From positions 1 to 59,328 of the forward strand of contig CASDZI010000004.1 in the NCBI GenBank assembly GCA_949285605.1: a stretch of DNA of 59,328 nt. The letters run 5' to 3'. How positions within the stretch are numbered: the stretch's first letter is position 1; each line of letters begins with the position of its first letter. A program made the position numbers and the translations under genes. Source of the DNA: an uncultured Christensenella sp. GTDB lineage: Bacteria; Bacillota; Clostridia; Christensenellales; DTU072. Below are positions 25,381-32,207 of the stretch, one piece after another. Below the pieces are notes generated by a model. It saw only the letters and a list, made by a program, of their open reading frames with translations, ran no database searches and was not told the origin of the DNA.

Positions 25381-25983
25381 ATGGACAACAGGATAAGTCA
25401 CATTCTGGAATATGCCGCGAGGCTGTCGGAAGACAAGCTGTGCGGAGAAAACGATTATATAGCCTTAAGGATAGACGACAAGGATATGTACGTCACCAAA
25501 GGCGCTCTCGGTTCGCTTACCGAGGCCGACGTGGTGAGGGAAAGTTACAAAAAAGGCGTGACGGCGGCGGCGGTCATTTTCAACACCTACGACGTGAACG
25601 CCATAATTTATTCTCATCCGTCGAAGGCCTGCGTGGTGGCAAAAAGCGGCAGGACGATAGTGGCGTCGCTGGACGACATGGCTCAGATAGTGGGATATAA
25701 ATGCAAAGTCTGTCAGAACCGTACCGACAAGATAATTCCCGCTTTGAAAGGTGCCAATTCCATACTTATAAAAGACGACGGCGCATTGACCACAGGGCGG
25801 ACGCTGGACGAAGCCTTTACCTGCATGACGGTGCTGGAAAAGGCGGCGAGAGTTTTCGTGGCGGGGAGCGTACTGGGCGGTTGCAAGAACATAGGCGCTT
25901 TCGACGCACGGCTCATGAGGTTGGTTTATAAGCTCAAATACAGCAAAAAGAACCAGAAAAACAAATCGCAGGAGGAAATGTAA
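25381..25983 (+). CDS. Class II aldolase/adducin-like protein with altered metal site
   Basis: 200 residues sharing the fold of the next gene (ISHILEYAARLSEDKL start, KGALGSLTEADVVRES, ANSILIKDDGALTTGRTLDE). The zinc-binding histidines of active class II aldolases come as H-x-H and, later, N-H-G. Here the first position is Y77 (IIYSHP), only H79 remains, and the later His is D133 (KDDGAL). So two of the three histidine ligands are gone and aldol cleavage is doubtful. It may be a structural partner of the intact paralogue, bind a different metal, or have another activity. AGGAGG lies at the end of the kinase gene, 11 bases from its stop, and the next start follows 1 base after this stop. Confidence 0.8.
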   Translation: MDNRISHILEYAARLSEDKLCGENDYIALRIDDKDMYVTKGALGSLTEADVVRESYKKGVTAAAVIFNTYDVNAIIYSHPSKACVVAKSGRTIVASLDDMAQIVGYKCKVCQNRTDKIIPALKGANSILIKDDGALTTGRTLDEAFTCMTVLEKAARVFVAGSVLGGCKNIGAFDARLMRLVYKLKYSKKNQKNKSQEEM

Positions 25984-25984
25984 A

Positions 25985-26617
25985 ATGACGGAACAGGAAC
26001 TGAGAAAAATTTTATACGACTCCGGCGTAAAGCTGTTGGACAACAACCTCGTTCAGGGGACCTGGGGCAACTCTTCGGTAAGGATAGACGACAAATATAT
26101 GTTCGCTACGCCTTCGGGGTTGGATTACAAATCCCTCAAACCCGAGGATATGGCGAAGGTGGATCTGGAAACTCTGGAATGGACGGGCAGGCTGAAGCCC
26201 ACCAGCGAAAGAGGTATCCACGCCGCCGTTTACCGCACCCGTCCCGACATAGGAGCGGTGATACACACCCATCCCGTTTACGGAAGCATCTTCGCCGCCG
26301 CAAGGCAGACCCTGCCGGCAACGGAGGAAACAGCGGAAATTTTCGGCGGAGATGTGCTTGTTGCGGCATACGGACTGCCCGGCACGAAGAAGCTGAGGGA
26401 GGGCACATTGAAAGCCATGGAGGGCAGAAACGCCTGTTTTATGGCAAACCACGGCGTTCTGTGCTGCGGCAAAGATATGGACGCAGCCTTCGAAACCGCT
26501 TATATGCTGGAAAAGGCCTGTAGGGAATTCATCGAAAAGCGGGTGCTGGAACTTACCGGAGAAACCGAATATTCCGAAGAACTTCTCGACAACTTGTTTT
26601 TGAAACAACCGTATTAA
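25985..26617 (+). CDS. Class II aldolase, L-fuculose-phosphate aldolase/ribulose-phosphate epimerase family
   Basis: 210 residues, close in length to FucA (215). The metal and catalytic residues are intact and spaced as in fuculose-1-phosphate aldolase: E75 (PTSERGIHA), H94 and H96 (AVIHTHPVYG) and H156 (ANHGVLCCG). GTWGNSSVRIDD near the N terminus matches the phosphate-binding loop. It would cleave a ketose 1-phosphate to dihydroxyacetone phosphate and an aldehyde, or epimerise a pentulose phosphate. It starts 1 base after its degenerate paralogue. It ends the aminotransferase-kinase-aldolase operon before the strong hairpin at 26642. Confidence 0.9.
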   Translation: MTEQELRKILYDSGVKLLDNNLVQGTWGNSSVRIDDKYMFATPSGLDYKSLKPEDMAKVDLETLEWTGRLKPTSERGIHAAVYRTRPDIGAVIHTHPVYGSIFAAARQTLPATEETAEIFGGDVLVAAYGLPGTKKLREGTLKAMEGRNACFMANHGVLCCGKDMDAAFETAYMLEKACREFIEKRVLELTGETEYSEELLDNLFLKQPY

Positions 26618-26641
26618 AATCAAACAAAACCGAAAGGTTAT

Positions 26642-26677
26642 CGTAAAGAAGCGACGCTTTTGCGTCGCTTCTTTACG
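26642..26677. terminator. Strong bidirectional hairpin terminator
   Basis: Perfect 16-pair stem CGTAAAGAAGCGACGC (26642-26657) / GCGTCGCTTCTTTACG (26662-26677) with a 4-base loop of T. It lies between the + strand aldolase operon and the convergent minus-strand ecf operon. There is no long T run, but the stability and placement support termination in both directions. Confidence 0.7.
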
Positions 26678-26707
26678 TCGTTATCGGAATGGCGGTCTTG
26701 CGAAGGG

Positions 26708-28096
26708 TCAGGCGACGGCTTCGGTTTTTTCCGCATTTTTCTTACGCAGATCCTTTATGTAGGGCAGGGGTTCGAAACCGTTCAGTTTTTCGCTGATGGC
26801 AAACATAGACGTCATGAAGGCAACGTAAGGCAGCGGACAGAAAGTGCCGGGATTGACCAAAGCCAGCAGCTCGAAGCCTATGAATGCGAGCGCAACGCAG
26901 ATATTGAATTTGCTTTTGCGGTTTTTCCAGAGGATGATAAAGCGGTAAACGTAATAATATCCGTAGGCGAGAATGCCTATCAGCCCCATACTGCCTATGA
27001 TTTGGAAGGGCGTGGAATGATACCAGTAAATCGCTCCCGTGGGAAGATACGAACGGGTATTGAACAAGAACCCCACCCCGAGCAAAGGATATTCCAGGAA
27101 GGCTTTTACCGCTCCGGTATAGAGGTGAACTCTCGCTTCGTCTTTTTTGACGGCGAGCAGGGCGATTATTTCGTCGAGGTGGGCGAGCAGAGCGATTATC
27201 GCCACCAGTCCCGAAAGCACCAACGCCGTGATAAGGAAAGGTTTATCTCTTTTGGCGGCTTTCCCGACGGCAAAGAACGAGCAGGGAACGACCATGACCG
27301 TGCCGAAGAGCATACCGCCCCTGGACAAGGAAAGAATCAGCGCAAGGTATTCCAGAAGTCCCAGGCAGAAGAAAGCCATGGAATAGCGGCGGCTCACCGT
27401 GCTGTAATAAAAAGCGAAAGGCATGGTGATCATCAGGTTTGCCGAAAGATTGTTGCCCATTTGTATGGAGAGGGGTTTGTCCTCGATAAAGCTTTCGAAA
27501 TAAACCACCAGGATCATATATACCAGGAAAGCGCCGAAATAAAGCAGGGTTCTGGTCAGGTATCTGCGAAAATCGAAATCCGGTTTTACCCCGATATGGT
27601 TATAGAAAATGACGTAAAGTATGACCATTCCGAATCCGAGCATACCCACATAATAGAGGTTGGTGAGGCCGAAATAGTCTTTGACGGGAGTTATGCCGAT
27701 ACCGCCGAGGGTGACGGCGAAAGCGACCGCCAGAAGCGGAAAGAACATTTTTCCTATGCGGTAACGGGGACGGTATATGATAAAATGCGCCACGATAAAG
27801 GGAATGATCGGGATTATCGCAGGAATGTAGGAAAACCACAATTCGGCGCTGTCGTAAAGTCTGAGGACGGAAGAAGCGATGAGCAGGAAGGGGAACGTAG
27901 CCGGAGAGAGGTCGTCGCTTACGACGAAGACGACGGCGGCGATATACCCCAGCACCAACGCCCCGATGACTTCCTGTTTAACGGTATAGAATACGGCGCA
28001 TATCACGGTCAACGCAATGTAATACCAATCGCTGTCGAGAAATTTCCTGATACCGTTCAGAACGATGAGCGGTTTTTTAAGCGTTTGTTCAGCCAT
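26708..28096 (-). CDS. O-antigen ligase/polymerase (Wzy/WaaL-like) membrane protein
   Basis: 462 residues with about eleven to twelve hydrophobic helices. The large external loop region typical of the O-antigen ligase family (Wzy_C) contains LSLSRGGMLFGTV (about residues 250-265) and YPLLGVGFLFNTRSYLPTGA, followed by YWYHSTPFQIIGSMG with the conserved histidine. Such enzymes polymerise or transfer lipid-linked glycans at the outer face of the membrane. Its ATG overlaps the truA stop by 8 bases, so it is the last gene of the ecf-truA transcript. The acceptor (teichoic acid, peptidoglycan or protein) is unknown. Confidence 0.8.
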   Translation of the reverse strand: MAEQTLKKPLIVLNGIRKFLDSDWYYIALTVICAVFYTVKQEVIGALVLGYIAAVVFVVSDDLSPATFPFLLIASSVLRLYDSAELWFSYIPAIIPIIPFIVAHFIIYRPRYRIGKMFFPLLAVAFAVTLGGIGITPVKDYFGLTNLYYVGMLGFGMVILYVIFYNHIGVKPDFDFRRYLTRTLLYFGAFLVYMILVVYFESFIEDKPLSIQMGNNLSANLMITMPFAFYYSTVSRRYSMAFFCLGLLEYLALILSLSRGGMLFGTVMVVPCSFFAVGKAAKRDKPFLITALVLSGLVAIIALLAHLDEIIALLAVKKDEARVHLYTGAVKAFLEYPLLGVGFLFNTRSYLPTGAIYWYHSTPFQIIGSMGLIGILAYGYYYVYRFIILWKNRKSKFNICVALAFIGFELLALVNPGTFCPLPYVAFMTSMFAISEKLNGFEPLPYIKDLRKKNAEKTEAVA

Positions 28097-28829
28097 AATT
28101 TACCTCTTTCAAATATAATCCTTGCGGCGGAAAGGTTTTTCCCGCAAGAGTTCTCCTTTGAGTAACCAAAACCTCCTTGACTGCGGTCGTGGGGAGCTTG
28201 CCTATACCTATCCAAACCAGGGTGCCGGCTATTATCCGGACCATATTGTAAAGAAAACCGTTGCCGCAAATTTCCAGAGTTATATCCTCCCCGTCTTGAC
28301 AAAGTTCGGCGGAATAAACGGTGCGTACCGTGGTTTTTATTCCGCTTCCGGTGGAGGAAAAGCCCTTGAAGTCGTGGGTCCCGACCAGATCGCCGCAGGC
28401 TTGCTTCATCGCCGCAAAATCGATTTTGTCGTAGGGGATACGGGCGTAATGCAGCTCCTTGAGGGGACGGGAGGTGCGGGAAAGGTACATCTTGTAAAGG
28501 TAGGTTTTGGAATGGGCGGAGTACTGAGCGTGAAAGTCGTCGGGGACGGTTTCGGCTTGACGGATCCTTATATCCCAAGGCAGGGTGGTGTTGACGGCGT
28601 AAGCGAGTTTTTTTATCGGAAAGGCTCCGTCGTAATCGAAATGAGCTTTCTGAGCCAAGGCGTGGACGCCGCTGTCCGTCCGTCCGCTCCCGATAAGGAT
28701 TATTTTTTGTTGCAAAACCAGCGAAAGCTTGTTTTCCAGCACTTCCTGAACGCCGAGAGCGTTCTTCTGCCTTTGCCAGCCGGCGTAGTTTTTGCCGAAA
28801 TATTCTACGGTAAGAAGTATCCTCGCCAT
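28089..28829 (-). CDS. truA: tRNA pseudouridine(38-40) synthase TruA
   Basis: 246 residues. It converts uridines 38-40 of tRNA anticodon arms to pseudouridine. MARILLTVEYFGKNYAGWQRQ opens the protein. The catalytic aspartate is D52 in GSGRTDSGVHA, and the C-terminal part has LVGTHDFKGFSS and FLYNMVRIIAGTLV. The open frame extends upstream beyond 29,300, but that part is the antisense of ecfT. The ATG at 28829, 2 bases after the ecfT stop, gives the family's usual length. It is the standard neighbour of ecfT in Bacillota. Confidence 0.95.
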   Translation of the reverse strand: MARILLTVEYFGKNYAGWQRQKNALGVQEVLENKLSLVLQQKIILIGSGRTDSGVHALAQKAHFDYDGAFPIKKLAYAVNTTLPWDIRIRQAETVPDDFHAQYSAHSKTYLYKMYLSRTSRPLKELHYARIPYDKIDFAAMKQACGDLVGTHDFKGFSSTGSGIKTTVRTVYSAELCQDGEDITLEICGNGFLYNMVRIIAGTLVWIGIGKLPTTAVKEVLVTQRRTLAGKTFPPQGLYLKEVNYG

Positions 28830-28831
28830 AA

Positions 28832-29644
28832 TCACAACAACCCGAAAAAGCCCGTGCGGAGCATTATTATTATCGCAAGGAACGCCGCAGTCAGTATCCA
28901 GGCGACCACGTCTCTTCCCGTGAAAGTGAGTTTTTTCATTTTGGTACGGTTGGGGGTGGCGTTGTAACAACGCGCGTCCAAAGCCATTGCCAGCTCGTCC
29001 GCCCTGCGGAAAGCCGATACGAACAGCGGAATGAGAATGGGCAGCAACGCTTTCGCCCTCTTTATCAGACCGCCGGTGTCGAATGACGCTCCTCTGGCTT
29101 TCTGCGCCATCATTATTTTGTCTATTTCCTCCATAAAGGAGGGGATAAACCGTAAAGCTATGCTCATTATTATCGCCACGTCGTGGACGGGGAACTTGAT
29201 CCACTTCAACGGAGTCAGCAGACTCTCCAGTCCGTCGGTGAGATTCATGGGGGTGGTGGTCAGCGTGATAAGGGAAGTCGACAACACCAAAAACAACAGC
29301 CTCATCGCCATTTTGGAAGCGAAGATAAGACCTTGATCGGTAATTTTCAACTTCCACCACGACCACAGGACTTTGCCGTCGGAATAGAAAAATATATTTA
29401 TTATCACCGTGATGACGATGATGAACAAAACCGCTTTTACCGTTTTCAGGACGCTTTTTATCGGGATACGGGATACTATTATCGAAATTACGAGAAAAAG
29501 GAAACAGGCGAGGTAAGAATAGTAGGAGGTGCAGAGAAACACCGCCACGATATAAACTATGCTCGCCAGAAGCTTGGTCCTCGGGTCGAGTTTGTGGACG
29601 AAGGAGTCCGCAGGATAAAATTGACCGAAAGCCACGTCACGCAT
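28832..29644 (-). CDS. ecfT: Energy-coupling factor transporter transmembrane protein EcfT
   Basis: 270 residues, with LDPRTKLLASIVYIVAVFL near the start, about six hydrophobic segments, and the two coupling helices that end in Ala-Arg-(Gly/Cys): MAQKARGASFDTGG and LAMALDARCYNATPN. These contact the grooves of the two ATPases and pass the power stroke to substrate-binding S components. It overlaps ecfA2 by 8 bases. No S component is encoded here, so this is a shared (group II) energising module for vitamin and metal transporters encoded elsewhere. Confidence 0.95.
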   Translation of the reverse strand: MRDVAFGQFYPADSFVHKLDPRTKLLASIVYIVAVFLCTSYYSYLACFLFLVISIIVSRIPIKSVLKTVKAVLFIIVITVIINIFFYSDGKVLWSWWKLKITDQGLIFASKMAMRLLFLVLSTSLITLTTTPMNLTDGLESLLTPLKWIKFPVHDVAIIMSIALRFIPSFMEEIDKIMMAQKARGASFDTGGLIKRAKALLPILIPLFVSAFRRADELAMALDARCYNATPNRTKMKKLTFTGRDVVAWILTAAFLAIIIMLRTGFFGLL

Positions 29645-30491
29645 TGCGACCTCCTGCGTAGGCGAGCAGAGCGGCTACGAGATCTTTTTCGGTAAGCACT
29701 TCGGGAAGGACGATGTTTTTTCCCTTCAGGAGCTTGACTATCCTCACCGGGTGGGGAAGGCTCAGTCCGAGTTCTTCGGCGTTCAGGCGGTAAAACAGTT
29801 CCGACGGCGTGGTGTCGTAGAGCAGGGTACCGTTGTTCATGACCAGCACTCTTTGGGAAAATTCCGCTATTTCGTCCATGTTGTGACTGACGGTTATGAC
29901 GGTGGAAAGCTCTTCGCCTTTGAGGGAAGCTATGAGCGAAAGCATTTCCCTTTTGCCTGCGGGATCGAGACCTGCGGTAGGTTCGTCGAGGATCAGGATC
30001 TTCGGACGGTATGCCAGCACCCCCGCTATGGCGATGCGGCGTTTTTGTCCTCCCGACAGTTCCAGAGGGGAACGGTCCTTTACCGAGTCGTAGTCCATTC
30101 CCACCATACCGACTGCGCGTCGGGCGGCTTCTTCGGCTTCGGGTTTGGAAAAGCCGAAATTGAGCGGACCGAACATTACGTCGGCAGCCACCGTGTCGGC
30201 AAACAACTGGTATTCGGGATACTGGAAAAGCATTCCTATCCCTTTTCGCAAGGCTTTCAGGTCGGGTTTTTTTGCGGAAAGATCGATGTCGAGGACGGTT
30301 ATTTTTCCGCTTTTTAAGCGGATAAGTCCGTTGAGATGCTGGACGAGGGTGCTTTTTCCGCTGCCCGTCGCTCCCACGATGCCCACGCTTTGACCCTCCT
30401 CCACCACGAAGGAAACGTCTTTGAGCGCCTGTTTTTCGAAGGGGGTTTTTTCGCTGTAAACGAAGGAAAGATTTTTTACTTCAACGAGCAT
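29637..30491 (-). CDS. ecfA2: Energy-coupling factor ATPase EcfA2
   Basis: 284-residue ABC ATPase. Walker A GATGSGKST at residues 40-48, FQYPEYQLF for the Q-loop, signature LSGGQKRR, Walker B ILILDEPTAGLDP and the switch histidine in TVSHNMDE are all present. Its C-terminal part has the extra dimerisation segment usual in EcfA. It overlaps EcfA1 by 16 bases at the front and EcfT by 8 at the back, so one transcript makes the heterodimer and membrane subunit. Confidence 0.95.
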   Translation of the reverse strand: MLVEVKNLSFVYSEKTPFEKQALKDVSFVVEEGQSVGIVGATGSGKSTLVQHLNGLIRLKSGKITVLDIDLSAKKPDLKALRKGIGMLFQYPEYQLFADTVAADVMFGPLNFGFSKPEAEEAARRAVGMVGMDYDSVKDRSPLELSGGQKRRIAIAGVLAYRPKILILDEPTAGLDPAGKREMLSLIASLKGEELSTVITVSHNMDEIAEFSQRVLVMNNGTLLYDTTPSELFYRLNAEELGLSLPHPVRIVKLLKGKNIVLPEVLTEKDLVAALLAYAGGRNA

Positions 30492-31312
30492 ATTTCCTCC
30501 GTCAGTTCCTCGTCGGTGAGGGGAACGGCAATATCGAATCCCGCTTCCTTCAGGGCTTTGCCTGCGGCGGTGGCTACCGGAAGGAGCAGCTTGGCTTTTT
30601 CCACCGCTTCGAAATCGGAAAATACCTCCCTCGGCGTGCCGCCTTTTATGAGAGAACCCTCGCTGAAAACGAAAATTTTGTCGGCTTCCAACGCTTCGTC
30701 CATATAATGGGTGATGAGTATCACCGTCATATTTTTTTCTTTATTGAGTCTTTTTACCGTGTCGAGGACTTCCTTTCTTCCTTCGGGATCGAGCATGGCG
30801 GTCGATTCGTCGAGGATCAGGACTTCGGGCATCATGGCAAGTATTGCGGCTATGGCGATACGCTGTTTCTGTCCGCCGCTCAACTTGAAAGGAGTACGGG
30901 TGCGGTATTCGCTCATCTTGACCGTTTCCAACGCCCAGTCCACCCTGCGGATTATTTCTTCCCTTTCCACCCCGAGATTTTCCGGTCCGAAGGCTATGTC
31001 GTCCTCGATTATCGACGCCACCATCTGGTTGTCGGGGTTCTGGAAAACCATACCCACTTTGCTGCGGATCTCGTAAGTCTTGGCTTCGTCGGAAGTATCC
31101 GTTCCGTCTACGAAAACCTTCCCTTCGTCGGGCAGAAGGAAGCCGTTGAGAAGTTTGGCGAAAGTGCTTTTTCCGCTTCCGTTATGCCCGAGAAATGCGA
31201 CAAAACTTCCCTTTTCAATGGAAAGAGAAAGATTTTTTACGCCTACGGTCTCGTTCTGAGAGGATTTGTAGGTATAGGACACGTTCTCGGCGGAGATGAT
31301 TATTTCATTCAT
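30476..31312 (-). CDS. ecfA1: Energy-coupling factor ATPase EcfA1
   Basis: 278 residues from the ATG at 31312. The longer open frame to 31507 adds residues with no homology and is not used. Walker A is GHNGSGKST (42-50), the Q-loop region FQNPDNQMVASIIEDDIAFG is characteristic of ECF ATPases, the signature is LSGGQKQR, and Walker B is LILDESTAMLDP followed by the switch histidine in THYMDE. 'DES' rather than 'DEP' at the end of Walker B is normal for the A1 subunit. No strong ribosome site is visible before the start. Only weak promoter-like sequences lie upstream on the minus strand (TATATT about 30 bases from the ATG). Confidence 0.93.
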   Translation of the reverse strand: MNEIIISAENVSYTYKSSQNETVGVKNLSLSIEKGSFVAFLGHNGSGKSTFAKLLNGFLLPDEGKVFVDGTDTSDEAKTYEIRSKVGMVFQNPDNQMVASIIEDDIAFGPENLGVEREEIIRRVDWALETVKMSEYRTRTPFKLSGGQKQRIAIAAILAMMPEVLILDESTAMLDPEGRKEVLDTVKRLNKEKNMTVILITHYMDEALEADKIFVFSEGSLIKGGTPREVFSDFEAVEKAKLLLPVATAAGKALKEAGFDIAVPLTDEELTEEICSLK

Positions 31313-31411
31313 AGTTGTTAGTTTATCATAGAGTAATATAAAAATCAAACGATTTATCTTCACAAGCCCGCACGCAGGCGCAAGAGCGGAAAAAACATCC
31401 CCCCTTGCCGC

Positions 31412-31440
31412 TTTACAAATACGGCGAAATAAGCGATAAT
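31412..31440 (+). promoter_or_regulatory. Promoter of the small membrane protein gene
   Basis: TTTACA (31412-31417), 17-base spacer, GATAAT (31435-31440), 25 bases before the ATG at 31466. Confidence 0.55.
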
Positions 31441-31465
31441 TATAAAAACGACAGGAGAAAGACCT

Positions 31466-31777
31466 ATGGATCCCATTCTTGCGGCGGTGGTCGCCGTGCT
31501 TTGTCAATACCCCGTTGCGGTGTTCAGTTTGATAAAACTTTTCGGAATGAAAAAAGAAAAAACCGTCACCGTTATATGGAACGTAATCATTATACTTATC
31601 CCGTTTTTTGGGGCGGCGGCTTTTTGGATCTATTATCTGATAAACAAGAAAAAATCCGCCGAAAAGGGGAATGCTTTCTCCGATATAAAAGAACGAGAAA
31701 ACGACGAAAACGGTTCCGCTTCGGAAGAGGCGGCGGCAGGGACGTCCGAGCGGGAGCGGACGCCGAACAAAGAATAA
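31466..31777 (+). CDS. Small two-helix membrane protein, PLDc_N-like
   Basis: 103 residues with two transmembrane helices (about 3-26 and 35-59). The second reads VIWNVIIILIPFFGAAAFWI and is followed by YYLINKKK. This resembles the PLDc_N segment (W-x-hydrophobic-P-x-x-G-x-x-x-Y) found in front of cardiolipin synthases and also as free small proteins. The remaining 40 residues are a charged, Glu/Ser-rich cytoplasmic tail. AGGAGA precedes the ATG. No catalytic domain follows, so it is a stand-alone version of unknown role. Confidence 0.7.
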   Translation: MDPILAAVVAVLCQYPVAVFSLIKLFGMKKEKTVTVIWNVIIILIPFFGAAAFWIYYLINKKKSAEKGNAFSDIKERENDENGSASEEAAAGTSERERTPNKE

Positions 31778-32207
31778 CTCTTTGTACGGATAACCATAAC
31801 CGCCGATAACGATACCCTAAACGGGATTATTCCGCACGGGCGTTGTTTCGGCGGTAAGAAACGGGCGTCCCTTTCCCGGAAAGGGCGGCGAGACGGATTT
31901 GAAAAAAATTGCATTAAACGGCGAATTCGAGCCGTTTATTTTTTTGTAAAAATCGAGAAAAATTTTCAAAAAAATAATTCTATCGTAAAAATAAAATCCT
32001 GACAAAATTTTCCATTCACGAGAGCGTTTTGCGTGAAAAAAATTCGCAGAAAAAGGCAAAAATTACGGTAAAGAACCGTTTTCCGTACCGCCGACACGGG
32101 CGTGCGGGCAAAATGCGTATTGACATACGCGGTTTTGAGTATTACAATATAAATACATATAAAAATAAAGGGGTAATATTGCCCTTTTACAGGCGGAGGT
32201 ATCGATT
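31778..32207 (+). other. 430-base non-coding stretch before the giant lipoprotein genes
   Basis: No convincing gene. It holds a short hairpin CCCTTTC-CCG-GAAAGGG (31870-31886) without a T run, AT-rich sequence (31925-32010), the strong promoter at 32120-32148, and an untranslated leader of about 50 bases. The leader contains a six-pair AAAGGG/CCCTTT stem (32167-32187) and a GGCGGAGG ribosome site (32192-32199). Confidence 0.6.
32120..32148 (+). promoter_or_regulatory. Strong sigma-A-type promoter for the giant lipoprotein pair
   Basis: Consensus TTGACA (32120-32125), 17-base spacer, TACAAT (32143-32148), 59 bases before the ATG at 32208. Confidence 0.75.

Noticed and set aside
23784..25388. 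534-codon minus-strand frame across the FGGY kinase
   Set aside because: Pure shadow of the kinase, which has every FGGY motif.
26660..28165. 501-codon + strand frame over the O-antigen ligase gene
   Set aside because: The minus strand encodes a clear multi-helix ligase family protein. The + frame is charged, repetitive and without homology.
28830..29366. N-terminal extension of TruA
   Set aside because: It is antisense-frame noise within ecfT; TruA proteins begin at the MARILL codons.
31313..31465. Riboswitch ahead of the ecf operon
   Set aside because: The 5' region of ecfA1 is short and AT-rich and lacks any recognisable riboswitch core. An ecf module without an S component is not usually controlled that way.
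31313..31507. N-terminal extension of EcfA1 (start at 31507)
   Set aside because: The extra residues have no similarity to ATPases and overlap the promoter and start of the small membrane gene. The family's usual start is MNEIIISAENVSY.
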